From: Flagellimonas alvinocaridis
GTDB lineage: Bacteria > Bacteroidota > Bacteroidia > Flavobacteriales > Flavobacteriaceae
Length of the DNA stretch: 56,633 bases
NCBI RefSeq assembly: GCF_004916895.1
Contig: NZ_SNTZ01000016.1
Location: forward strand, 1 to 56,633
Direction of reading: 5' to 3'
Each line of letters begins with the position of its first letter. Position 1 is the stretch's first letter. The position numbers were made by a program, and so were the translations under genes. Shown here one piece after another: positions 7,315-14,332 of the stretch. A model generated the notes under the pieces. The model did no database searches, was not told the DNA's origin, and saw nothing but the letters and a program-made list of their open reading frames with translations.

Positions 7315-7422
7315 TTAATCCTTTTTAAAAATCCGTTCTAAAATCAAGAAGAGCGTAAGGGCAGCAAAGCCAATCAAGACCCAGCCTATCCATTCTATGC
7401 CCTTCAATGCATCCGTGGCCAT
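7315..7422 (-). CDS. Small membrane protein, 35 aa
   Basis: The ATG at 7422 overlaps the TAA of the 262-residue gene (TAATG), a strong sign of translational coupling. It encodes a single hydrophobic helix (WIGWVLIGFAALTLFLIL) followed by a charged tail (ERIFKKD). The size and coupling recall small membrane or coat proteins of simple phages. No family recognised. Confidence 0.55.
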   Translation of the reverse strand: MATDALKGIEWIGWVLIGFAALTLFLILERIFKKD

Positions 7423-8210
7423 TATCGGTACAGTTTTTTTGCCTTCGACCTTCCTTTCTTTTTATTGTCCGTTTTGGCGAACAGAGCAAATAGGGCAGCA
7501 ACGGCAAGACCTACACCTCCAAAGAATTGAAGCGTTTTATTGCCCGCCAAGTCCTTCACATCCTCGACAACGTCAGCTTTCAATTTGACCCTGATTTGAG
7601 GAACTACCTTCGTATAGGCTTTTTTGGTTCCACCGCTACCATCTTTGTTATTTGTCCTACGAAGAGTAATCTGCGTACTGGTCACGGTAATGGTTGCATT
7701 TATTTCAGGGCCGATTTGCTTTAAAGTGGAAACCAAAGTATTGTTGATGTAGGAATCAACACCTTTTTCCAAGGCAATAAGACCCCTCAAAGTACAGTCC
7801 TTTGCCGTGTCATAACGCCAACCTATCCAGTTTTCCAAAGTAGTGGAACCCGCCTCAAAACTTGATTTGCCCCAAAAGGTTTTGAAAAAATTGTTTACGG
7901 ATTGTTCCAATTCCCCCCGTGGGACATCCAAGGCCTGTTTAAAATGGTTGGATATGATGGAAATCCATTGGGGAAGTTCGTTTTCGGCCCTTGTGGGTGT
8001 CCAAGTGGAACCCCAACACTTAAAGCCATCCTTTAAGGCCTGACCAATGGTCTTTCCTATGACTTCGGAACTGACTATACCACCAAGAAGATTGGCAACG
8101 GAACCAATTGCACTAACTGAACCGAGCACGCTACCGCCTGTTGTTCCACCGCCCGCAATTGGGGGAGTGGTACTTGCAGGGGAACCACCACTAATAGGTA
8201 AATAACTCAT
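7422..8210 (-). CDS. Phage structural candidate, 262 aa, C-terminal membrane anchor
   Basis: A Gly/Ser/Thr/Pro-rich N-terminus with a glycine-rich hydrophobic stretch (SVLGSVSAIGSVANLLGGIV) is followed by a soluble middle, a beta-rich segment (NATITVTSTQITLRRT), and a C-terminal transmembrane helix (LQFFGGVGLAVAALFALFA) with a very basic tail (KKKGRSKAKK). The tail suggests an inside or nucleic-acid-facing end. It lies directly after the capsid candidate and its terminator. This would suit a membrane-linked minor capsid or vertex protein; no family is recognised. Confidence 0.75.
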   Translation of the reverse strand: MSYLPISGGSPASTTPPIAGGGTTGGSVLGSVSAIGSVANLLGGIVSSEVIGKTIGQALKDGFKCWGSTWTPTRAENELPQWISIISNHFKQALDVPRGELEQSVNNFFKTFWGKSSFEAGSTTLENWIGWRYDTAKDCTLRGLIALEKGVDSYINNTLVSTLKQIGPEINATITVTSTQITLRRTNNKDGSGGTKKAYTKVVPQIRVKLKADVVEDVKDLAGNKTLQFFGGVGLAVAALFALFAKTDNKKKGRSKAKKLYR

Positions 8211-8234
8211 TATAATTTGTCTTTAAATAGAAAA

Positions 8235-8269
8235 CCCCGCCTTGCATGCCAATCAAGGTGAAAGCGGGG
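8235..8269 (-). terminator. Intrinsic terminator after the capsid gene
   Basis: On the minus strand, CCCCGC pairs with GCGGGG, with an inner CCTTG/CAAGG pairing, followed by TTTTCTATTT. It lies between the 250-residue capsid candidate and the 262-residue gene. A partial terminator here would give an abundant short capsid message and less of the downstream genes, a device known from other small phages. Confidence 0.6.
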
Positions 8270-8299
8270 AAACCCTAAAATTCACGACCAAAATTTGTT

Positions 8300-9052
8300 T
8301 TATCTGATTACCCGTTTGGGTTTATAGTCCACGGTCAGGTAGGCCATATCCTCGTCAAGGGATGTATCGTGGTGGATGGTAATGGCATCCAATTCTTCGA
8401 TCGGGAAACCCTGTTGGCCCACACCGTTGGAATAGGCGGTATCATCGACTTCCAATTGAGATAACTCAAAGGAGTTTTTATAGGCCCTCATTTGTTCGGC
8501 AGAGATTTCAACCTTGCGCACCTTCTTTTGGCCATTGCCAAGACCATCGCTTACCAAATAGGTAATCTTATCGGGGGTATGGTCTCCATTGAAAAGGAGG
8601 AAGTCCACATGTTCGTAATTTTCGGTGCGTTCGGCCTGTGTAGACCTCAATTCCGCTTTCTTGATTACGATGGGTTCACCCATTTTGGCATTGTCCATAT
8701 TGTACACGTCAAAGGTGGCACCGCCCAAATTGGTAAGGGTCACCTTGTATTTGGTGTCATCATCGAAAAGGAGTACACCCGAAGCGGAGAAGAACAGCAA
8801 GGGGCTGTTTTGGTAAGTGGAAGTACCCGCACTATAAGACCTGAACCTATCCAAGCCCAAATAGGTGTTCAAATCAAAGATATGACTGTAAGCGACCTCG
8901 GGAATACGGTTCACATCATTTGCATTGGCAGTAACCAAATCAACTTTAACGGTCGCACCCGTTGGAAAGCCATTTGAAAAAATCAATCCTTGACTTGGGA
9001 TATCGACCTCAAAGGTCAATTCGTTTGCAGCGTTCGCACTCGCTAGTTTCAT
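8300..9052 (-). CDS. Major capsid protein candidate, 250 aa
   Basis: A soluble protein of alternating beta-prone stretches (ELTFEVDIP, TVKVDLVT, KYKVTLTNLGGATFDVYN, AYLTVDYKPKRVI) with few cysteines and no membrane segment, so it looks like an all-beta jelly-roll protein. PM2 capsid protein P2, a double jelly-roll, is 269 residues, so the length fits that class. The gene has its own promoter at 9096 behind five 10-bp repeats and its own terminator, as expected for the most abundant virion protein. Identification rests on composition, position and regulation, and a structure prediction would decide it. Confidence 0.6.
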   Translation of the reverse strand: MKLASANAANELTFEVDIPSQGLIFSNGFPTGATVKVDLVTANANDVNRIPEVAYSHIFDLNTYLGLDRFRSYSAGTSTYQNSPLLFFSASGVLLFDDDTKYKVTLTNLGGATFDVYNMDNAKMGEPIVIKKAELRSTQAERTENYEHVDFLLFNGDHTPDKITYLVSDGLGNGQKKVRKVEISAEQMRAYKNSFELSQLEVDDTAYSNGVGQQGFPIEELDAITIHHDTSLDEDMAYLTVDYKPKRVIR

Positions 9053-9095
9053 ACTTGTATTAATTAAAAATTGTTGTTTCTAAATCGTTACAAGA

Positions 9096-9103
9096 CAAAC
9101 ATA
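9096..9103 (-). promoter_or_regulatory. -7 element of the capsid promoter
   Basis: On the minus strand this reads TATGTTTG, a perfect match to the Bacteroidota -7 consensus TAnnTTTG, about 43 bp before the capsid ATG. No good TTTG is found 19-21 bases upstream; instead the tandem repeats at 9131-9180 lie just behind that position. A weak -33 next to clustered protein-binding sites suggests an activator-dependent late promoter. Confidence 0.5.
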
Positions 9104-9130
9104 TAAAGGGGAGAATTGCATTTTTGCAGA

Positions 9131-9180
9131 TGTGTGCATCCTTGTGCACCGTTGTGCACCATTGTGCATTTTTGTGCATC
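9131..9180. repeat. Five 10-bp tandem iterons (NTTGTGCAYC)
   Basis: Five consecutive 10-bp units read TGTGTGCATC, CTTGTGCACC, GTTGTGCACC, ATTGTGCATT and TTTGTGCATC. The 10-bp period is about one helical turn, so bound proteins would line up on one face. They sit between the small HTH gene and the capsid gene, immediately upstream of the capsid promoter. They may be operators for that HTH protein, Rep-binding iterons or a packaging signal. Confidence 0.8.
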
Positions 9181-9196
9181 TTTTTTGTGGCCAAAA

Positions 9197-9376
9197 TCAA
9201 ATTGCGCCCATCTTTTCCCGTACATAGTCCAAACTGACCCCGTCAACTTTGGCAACATCCGAAAGCAATAGATAACGCTTGCTTCCTGAATCTTCCAAAT
9301 AATCATTGAAGTAGGGGGCGACCGAATTTCTATGTATGCCCAAATAGTTGGCCAGCATTTTCTTTGTAACTACCAT
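9197..9376 (-). CDS. Small HTH DNA-binding protein, 59 aa
   Basis: The ATG at 9376 lies 3 bp beyond the Rep stop. The N-terminal part, TKKMLANYLGIHRNSVAPYF, has the shape of a helix-turn-helix, and a basic C-terminal helix (DYVREKMG) follows. It ends 17 bp before the five 10-bp repeats that precede the capsid promoter. A regulator of late transcription acting on those repeats, or an excisionase-like architectural protein, is likely. Assignment is by motif appearance only. Confidence 0.6.
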   Translation of the reverse strand: MVVTKKMLANYLGIHRNSVAPYFNDYLEDSGSKRYLLLSDVAKVDGVSLDYVREKMGAI

Positions 9377-9379
9377 AGC

Positions 9380-10522
9380 TTAACATTCAAGTTCAAAATC
9401 CGATTCATATCTGGAGAGGTCAATACACTTTATCATTTCCCTATATTTGAATTCGTGTATGTACTGGCTTATTTTGCGGTCGTACCAGTCCCAAAGGTCG
9501 AAGTCGTTGAGAATCCTGCGAACGGGGAGAAGGAAACGGACATCGTGATTGGTGGCAAAGTAGGAGCGGAGCAGCCCTTTAATCATACGTTGTTGGCCTA
9601 TGAAAGTCTCTTTTATGTTGCGCACCAAACGACCTATGGCCTTTTTCGCAAGCCCGACAAATCGGCCGACTTTTTCAAAGTCCACAAAGTTGTAGGTTTC
9701 TTCCTTGTTCACCTCGGATTTGCCCGTGTTGTGCTTAATCTCAAAATGGTTTTCACTTGCCTTTTGCAACAGATTGAAAATAAACTCCCTATCGAAGAGG
9801 GATTCAAGGGTGAGGCCCTCAATTTCCGATAAATATTTGTTGCTCAATTGGTATTCGTAGCGCCATATCTTTCCATCAAGGCCCAAGGTTTCCCACAGGC
9901 TTGATATATAGGGCTTCAAGGTTCCAGTTTGCATTTCACGGGATTTGTCATAAATACGGCAAAAGCGACTGGATGAGCGTTTGCCAATCTGTACGCCCGT
10001 GAACTCGATTTGGCCCTTTTTCGTCTTGGTGTATACGTTCACATCCTTTTCACGTCCGGAGATCAAGAAATCACCATTGAAGATACCCTTTAAAAGTTCC
10101 GGTATATCGTGTTGTTTTTCGCTGAAATCGAGGGCTATATCGAGACGGTTAACGCCCACGTAATCAAGGCCCAAAATGTCCAATATTTCCGTGGTCATGG
10201 TGTACAGTTCCCTAGGTTCGACCGTATAGAACAAATGGTTTTCCAATTGGAGCTGCACAAATTTTTCATCTATGACGTTGCTCCGTGGCTTGAACACCAT
10301 TGTGCCGAAGGCATGGCCCTTATAGGTCAGCGTTGCACGATGTTTGTAGACCTTTGTGCCGTAATCGGCCAAATCTATGGTCAAACCATCTTGGGTATCA
10401 GTAATCGGGTCGCCCGTCAGGTTCAAAATCAAATAATCCGTACCCAAGGAATACACACCGTCGAGTAAGTCCCCGTTATACCTAGCGGGGACATTAACGC
10501 CTTGTTTCACAGTATCTAACAT
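9380..10522 (-). CDS. rep: Rolling-circle replication initiator (Rep_trans/RstA type)
   Basis: A 380-residue initiator that would nick the double-strand origin and start rolling-circle synthesis. Family-like features in order are VNRLDIALDF (residues about 150-160, acidic metal-binding motif), SRFCRIYDKSREM (about 215-228, the IYDK block of Rep_trans proteins) and IWRYEYQLSNKYL (about 250, the following arginine/glutamate strand). This family includes RstA of CTX-type phages and many plasmid Reps. The start overlaps the stop of a 59-residue membrane peptide. It is the only replication gene in the element. The FLiP genome also encodes a Rep, but I cannot compare the sequences here. Confidence 0.85.
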   Translation of the reverse strand: MLDTVKQGVNVPARYNGDLLDGVYSLGTDYLILNLTGDPITDTQDGLTIDLADYGTKVYKHRATLTYKGHAFGTMVFKPRSNVIDEKFVQLQLENHLFYTVEPRELYTMTTEILDILGLDYVGVNRLDIALDFSEKQHDIPELLKGIFNGDFLISGREKDVNVYTKTKKGQIEFTGVQIGKRSSSRFCRIYDKSREMQTGTLKPYISSLWETLGLDGKIWRYEYQLSNKYLSEIEGLTLESLFDREFIFNLLQKASENHFEIKHNTGKSEVNKEETYNFVDFEKVGRFVGLAKKAIGRLVRNIKETFIGQQRMIKGLLRSYFATNHDVRFLLPVRRILNDFDLWDWYDRKISQYIHEFKYREMIKCIDLSRYESDFELEC

Positions 10523-10695
10523 AGGGTGAAGTGTTTAAAAAGTTCGAGAAATAATAAGAATAGGGAGAGGGTAAAGGCATAAAATGCCAAGGTATGCACC
10601 ATTGCCAATGGCATTTCCCTAAAGGTCGTTGGATTCGGTTTGGTAAAGAACCGCTTCGCTAGTGTTTTCATTTTCTTGGTTATTTTGGTGTTCAT
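10516..10695 (-). CDS. Small membrane protein, 59 aa
   Basis: The ATG at 10695 leads into a basic N-terminus (KITKKMKTLAKRFF) and one transmembrane helix (LAFYAFTLSLFLLFLELF). Its TAG overlaps the Rep start (ATGTTAG), so Rep translation is probably coupled to it. It could anchor replication to the membrane or simply be a leader that sets Rep dosage. No family recognised. Confidence 0.55.
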   Translation of the reverse strand: MNTKITKKMKTLAKRFFTKPNPTTFREMPLAMVHTLAFYAFTLSLFLLFLELFKHFTLC

Positions 10696-10752
10696 TTATT
10701 CCAATGGTTTTTCGCTACGCTGCAAGACCGCGGGAGGATGTCAGTTAGGTAG

Positions 10753-11004
10753 CTAATTGTATTTTACGGTCAGAAAACCATCCTTGTCCCAATAGATATA
10801 GGCAACTTGTTCCCGATTGAAACCTTTGTTCCTTCCTAGGCGTTCGTACCTGAAAATCTTTGCGTAATAGAAATTCGGCAACGATGAAAGGTTACGGGCC
10901 AAGGAATCTATGTTCCTACGGGTCAAACGATACTTTTTGAAGCCAGTAGGGGGAGCCCCTTTGACTCCAAAGGCAACAATTGCAGTACCTTGGGATATTG
11001 TCAT
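10753..11004 (-). CDS. Phage hypothetical protein, 83 aa
   Basis: A small basic protein with no membrane segment, rich in Arg, Lys and Tyr, and beta-prone near its end (VAYIYWDKDGFLTVKY). It follows the 100-residue gene after one base. No family recognised; an early-gene role is implied by its position before rep. Confidence 0.7.
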   Translation of the reverse strand: MTISQGTAIVAFGVKGAPPTGFKKYRLTRRNIDSLARNLSSLPNFYYAKIFRYERLGRNKGFNREQVAYIYWDKDGFLTVKYN

Positions 11005-11005
11005 T

Positions 11006-11308
11006 TCAGAATGCGTTTTTAGTCCGTTTTACATGTCGTTTATGGGATTCGATTCCCTGTTTCAGTTCCGAAGGATCTAGACGACCCTTTAAGGTTTCCA
11101 TATAGTCCACATTGACCATTTTCCTGTACGTTGCCTGCACATAGGGATTCAAGGATTGGTAAAAGCTATCTTGCTCATTTTCATAGGTTGTACAAGCATG
11201 TAGTTTATGTACCACCTCAATCCAAAATGTGCAGAAAACGAACTTTGGTTCGGGCATAGCTTGCCCATGCATGCACTTATGGCATGCTTCACCAATACGT
11301 TTTTCCAC
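11006..11308 (-). CDS. Phage hypothetical protein, 100 aa
   Basis: Contains CHKC and a further cysteine and histidine near the N-terminus (HKCMHG), which might bind a metal, followed by a helical, basic C-terminus (SHKRHVKRTKNAF). The gene lies 3 bp after the 137-residue gene and 1 bp before the 83-residue gene. No family recognised. Confidence 0.7.
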   Translation of the reverse strand: MEKRIGEACHKCMHGQAMPEPKFVFCTFWIEVVHKLHACTTYENEQDSFYQSLNPYVQATYRKMVNVDYMETLKGRLDPSELKQGIESHKRHVKRTKNAF

Positions 11309-11311
11309 AGC

Positions 11312-11725
11312 TTATAACAGCTTGTGTTCCAGTAACTTTTTGTATAAATCCCTATGGCTGCGCACATGCAGGGCCATATTGTAGTTTACGGCCGTAACCC
11401 CGAATTCATTTTCCTTTACAGGTTGGAAAGGCTGTACATGGACATATCCCGTATTCTTGAAAAGGGAGAAATCCAATAGAACCGTCTTAAGGTAACGGCC
11501 ATGGACATCCGTATAGGGATGCGATAAGGTCAGTCTGGAGCCAATCATGTGGGTAACATAATATTGGCGTGCGTGTCGTTGGAATGTTTCAGGGTTTAAA
11601 GGAGTATCACGCATGAAGTACACGTGTTTATCCGTAAGGAGTTCCTTTTTCTTGTGCTTTTTGACGATTTTCGTCAACGAGCGTTGGCGTTTTGCGCCAA
11701 TTGTGGTAAATTGGTCGTCAGACAT
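11312..11725 (-). CDS. Phage hypothetical protein, 137 aa, first gene of the operon
   Basis: The first gene of the minus-strand operon, starting 16 bp inside the end of the perfect 11-bp inverted repeat at 11742-11781. The N-terminus is very basic (KRQRSLTKIVKKHKKKELL), and the remainder is mixed alpha/beta. It might bind nucleic acid, for example as an early regulator, but no domain is recognisable. Confidence 0.7.
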   Translation of the reverse strand: MSDDQFTTIGAKRQRSLTKIVKKHKKKELLTDKHVYFMRDTPLNPETFQRHARQYYVTHMIGSRLTLSHPYTDVHGRYLKTVLLDFSLFKNTGYVHVQPFQPVKENEFGVTAVNYNMALHVRSHRDLYKKLLEHKLL

Positions 11726-11741
11726 TTATTAGAGTATTATC

Positions 11742-11781
11742 GAACGCACTGGCACCTGTATCACCAAAGACCAGTGCGTTC
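11742..11781. other. Perfect 11-bp inverted repeat, candidate replication origin
   Basis: GAACGCACTGG at 11742-11752 is exactly complementary to CCAGTGCGTTC at 11771-11781, with an 18-base loop containing CACC-TGTAT-CACC. It lies in the only sizeable non-coding gap at the head of the phage operon, between the first gene and the right att site. A strong stem-loop there is a good candidate for the double- or single-strand origin of a rolling-circle element. It lacks a flanking T-run, so it is unlikely to be a terminator. Confidence 0.5.
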
Positions 11782-11859
11782 ATGGTTAATAATCGTTTCC
11801 AATTCCTACATATTTTATCGGTTGCCCAAAAAAATACGTAAGACTCTAACTGTCATATG

Positions 11860-11887
11860 TTGTACTATAATTTATGTTATGTAAAAT
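11860..11887 (+). other. dif: attR / chromosomal dif site (28 bp)
   Basis: Reads TTGTACTATAA (XerC arm), TTTATG (6-bp centre), TTATGTAAAAT (XerD arm). The XerD arm matches the E. coli dif arm TTATGTTAAAT at 10 of 11 positions, and the 11-6-11 layout is that of dif. The first 17 bases recur at 2334-2350. It is therefore best read as the reconstituted dif at the right junction of a XerCD-integrated element. If so, the window lies near the replication terminus. Confidence 0.7.
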
Positions 11888-11905
11888 AGAAAATATATAA
11901 AGAAA

Positions 11906-11926
11906 GGGAAGCCAATAAAACTTCCC
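11906..11926 (-). terminator. Terminator of the usp gene
   Basis: On the minus strand, GGGAAG pairs with CTTCCC around a 9-base loop, followed by TTTCTTTATAT. It lies 10 bases beyond the stop of the universal stress protein gene and next to the dif-like site. Confidence 0.5.
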
Positions 11927-11935
11927 CTATTTTAC

Positions 11936-12712
11936 TTAAGCCATCACAAAAATAGGCACATTGGATTTTCGAACCAAATGTCTGGCCTGTGCCTTGTTGT
12001 GTACACACAATAATTGCGTGTTGGTACGGGCTACGTAGCTTACCAGACCATCCATGGCATTAGAGCCTTCCGTAAATACATAGCTCACCGTTTTTTTCCA
12101 TAGATTTTCTTGCTGCGGTTCGTTGGCATCCTGATTCTTTATTTGGAACAAACGTACGGGTTTGTCGTTGTCACGTTTTAAGTCTTTAATGATTTCTAGA
12201 CCTTTAAGTTGCATTTCATTTCCAAAAAAGCCCAAATTCAGGTCCCTAAAAGTGTGAAATTTGTGGTCTTCACCCATAATCAGTACGTTCGTTTTGGCTT
12301 CGGAAACGACAAAATCCGTAAGACTGTCCGCCCACAGACCAAGTCTGTTCCGGCGTTTGCCCAATATTACAATATCAGGTTTATGTTGTTCCAAATGCTC
12401 CTTTACCGTGTTTTTCACATTACCGTAGACCAAGGTATATGCAATGGGCAGCTCCTCTCCCACCGGTACATGTTGGATTAGGCTGTGCATCTTGGCACGG
12501 GTCTCACGGTCGTCTTTATAGATGGTATCAATGGCGGAAAACTGACTTTCCCGTTTTACCACGTCAATGGCGGGTTTAACATGCAGAACCTCGATGCTGG
12601 CGTTAATGGTCTTGGCCATTTCCACCGCGTTGATAAATACTTGGTCAGAATTCTTGGATAAATCCAATACAACCGAAATACGGTATTTAGGGTCATTTTT
12701 TTTAGGAATCAT
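11936..12712 (-). CDS. Universal stress protein (UspA family)
   Basis: A 258-residue cytoplasmic protein. The N-terminal Usp domain spans residues about 8-145, with YRISVVLDLSKNS at its start and DIVILGKRRNRLGLWADS toward its end, where the glycine-rich ATP-binding loop normally lies. The C-terminal half is a poorer second Usp-like repeat. It has its own promoter region and a terminator. It is the first clearly chromosomal gene right of the phage element. Confidence 0.8.
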   Translation of the reverse strand: MIPKKNDPKYRISVVLDLSKNSDQVFINAVEMAKTINASIEVLHVKPAIDVVKRESQFSAIDTIYKDDRETRAKMHSLIQHVPVGEELPIAYTLVYGNVKNTVKEHLEQHKPDIVILGKRRNRLGLWADSLTDFVVSEAKTNVLIMGEDHKFHTFRDLNLGFFGNEMQLKGLEIIKDLKRDNDKPVRLFQIKNQDANEPQQENLWKKTVSYVFTEGSNAMDGLVSYVARTNTQLLCVHNKAQARHLVRKSNVPIFVMA

Positions 12713-12844
12713 TTGCTCTAGATTTGATGTGTTACCCTAAATATACTGTACAATCCCAAAATCAGCTGAAGTTTAACTTTTGATTAATATTTTAATTAGT
12801 TGATGCTCAATTAAATACTGTTTAAATTGAGAATTTCTAAAAAA

Positions 12845-14215
12845 CTAGAACAAGTGCCGTATTCTCTTTACCCAACGAATGGGAATATTATACGGCGCAT
12901 AACGCATGGGCACATCCAACCAATTGGCCCGTTTTACCACCGATTTTTGATGTGAAAACAAGTCAAACGAATGCTTGCCATGGTATCCACCCATACCGGA
13001 ATGCCCCACGCCCCCAAAAGGCAAATTTTTATTGCTGATATGGATCACGGTGTCATTTATGGCGCCTCCCCCAAAACGGTAGCGCCCCATGATTTCTTTC
13101 TGAAACTTACGGTTTTTGGAAAATACGTATAGAGCCAATGATTCGGGATAGTGTAAAATATAACGGTCCAAATCCTCTTGGGTCGAATAAGAAACAATGG
13201 GCAATATAGGCCCAAAAATCTCCCCTTCCATTAAACCACTTTGTATTTGGGGCTCGTTCACCAAAGTGGGCGAAATATACAGGTCTGCATCTGAACAGGT
13301 GCCTCCAAACAGCAGGTCTTCCCCTTCCAAGCTTTGTTTGAGTTCCTCATAATGTTTTTCAGTGGCCATCCGGGCAAAATCAGTGGAACTCTGCACATCT
13401 TCGCCATAAAACTTAACAATATTCTTCTTCAACTGTTCTACCAATTTCCCTTTTACAGATTGATGTACCAGAATGTAATCCGGGGCCAGACAGGTCTGCC
13501 CGGCATTGATAAATTTTCCCCAAGCTATTCGTTTTGCAGCCAAATTGATGGAGGCCGTTTCATCAACAATGCAGGGGTTTTTACCGCCGAGTTCCAATGT
13601 CACCGGAGTTAGGTTCTCGGCGGCGCTCTGGTAGATGATCTTTCCCACATGGGTGCTTCCCGTAAAGAAGATGTATTCCCATTTTTCTGCTAAAAGCGCT
13701 TGGGATACCTCTACTCCACCCTCAACAACTGCCACATACTCCGGCGGAAAGACTGCGGTAATGATTTTGGCAATGATTTTTGATGTATTGGGACTAAGCT
13801 CGGATGGTTTCAGTACCACAGTGTTACCAGCAGCAATGGCCCCTACCAATGGTGCCATGGCCAACATAAAGGGATAATTCCATGGGGAAATGATCAATAC
13901 CTTACCGTAGGGTTCTGGTTGAATCCAGTCCTTGGATGGAAAATTGGTCCATGAAAAATCCACGGGATTTGGTCGGCTCCAAATCGATATATGCTTTATG
14001 GCATGCTTCAATTCGGCAAGCAACAATTGCGTCTCCGTGGCCAAAGCTTCAAACTTAGGTTTTTTAAAATCGGCATAGAGCGCATCACAGATAGCGTCTT
14101 CCATTTTCAAAACTTCTTGCATCAACTTTTTTAAGTATTGCTTGCGAAAATGCGAATCCCTCGTACGTTGCGACGCAAAAAAGGCGTTCTGGGTTTGCAC
14201 TATGCTCTTAACCAT
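12845..14215 (-). CDS. Aldehyde dehydrogenase, ALDH3-like
   Basis: A 456-residue NAD(P)-dependent aldehyde dehydrogenase. WNYPFMLAMAPLVGAIAAGN marks the coenzyme-binding region, FTGSTHVGK the Rossmann loop, TLELGGKNP the catalytic glutamate and NAGQTCLAP the nucleophilic cysteine. Length and the long hydrophobic/basic C-terminal tail (YNIPIRWVKRIRHLF) resemble class 3 ALDHs that oxidise fatty or aromatic aldehydes; the tail may touch the membrane. Monocistronic. Confidence 0.9.
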   Translation of the reverse strand: MVKSIVQTQNAFFASQRTRDSHFRKQYLKKLMQEVLKMEDAICDALYADFKKPKFEALATETQLLLAELKHAIKHISIWSRPNPVDFSWTNFPSKDWIQPEPYGKVLIISPWNYPFMLAMAPLVGAIAAGNTVVLKPSELSPNTSKIIAKIITAVFPPEYVAVVEGGVEVSQALLAEKWEYIFFTGSTHVGKIIYQSAAENLTPVTLELGGKNPCIVDETASINLAAKRIAWGKFINAGQTCLAPDYILVHQSVKGKLVEQLKKNIVKFYGEDVQSSTDFARMATEKHYEELKQSLEGEDLLFGGTCSDADLYISPTLVNEPQIQSGLMEGEIFGPILPIVSYSTQEDLDRYILHYPESLALYVFSKNRKFQKEIMGRYRFGGGAINDTVIHISNKNLPFGGVGHSGMGGYHGKHSFDLFSHQKSVVKRANWLDVPMRYAPYNIPIRWVKRIRHLF

Positions 14216-14280
14216 GCTGTCATTTGAATGATTTCTATAAATATAACCAAATCCCTCAATGCCTAGAGGTCATAAAAAAA

Positions 14281-14303
14281 GAGCACCGAATAGATCGGTG
14301 CTC
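14281..14303. terminator. Strong intrinsic terminator
   Basis: GAGCACCGA and TCGGTGCTC form a 9-bp stem with a 5-base loop, flanked by seven A on the left and seven T on the right. It can work in either direction and lies just beyond the stop of the lipoprotein gene on the minus strand. Confidence 0.75.
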
Positions 14304-14332
14304 TTTTTTATATTGTATAAGGAAGGTGGCAC

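Larger units (their letters stand above)
2334..11876. mobile_element. Putative Xer-integrated FLiP-like provirus carrying a mercury cassette
   Basis: The element is bounded by direct copies of TTGTACTATAATTTATG at 2334-2350 and 11860-11876, which places 9,526 bp between equivalent points. It encodes a rolling-circle Rep, capsid and membrane-protein candidates, an M23 peptidase and a 3-TM holin, all on the minus strand, plus a plus-strand mercury cassette. There is no integrase, and the right repeat is a dif site, so host XerCD recombination is the likely integration route. No terminase, portal, tail, Zot/pI or recognisable packaging ATPase is present, which argues against tailed and filamentous phages. 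FLiP (Finnlakeviridae) has a circular ssDNA genome of about 9.2 kb and an internal membrane. The affiliation is inferred from architecture, not from a similarity search. Confidence 0.7.

Noticed and set aside
9131..9180. CRISPR-like array
   Set aside because: Units are contiguous 10-bp repeats with no spacers, and there are no cas genes.
9088..9306. 72-residue minus-strand ORF across the tandem repeats
   Set aside because: It reads through the 10-bp iterons and the promoter, and the overlapping 59-residue HTH frame is far more protein-like.
3755..11725. Filamentous (inovirus-like) prophage
   Set aside because: Xer integration and an RstA-like Rep would fit, but no Zot/pI-type ATPase is encoded, and a holin plus M23 peptidase indicate lytic release.
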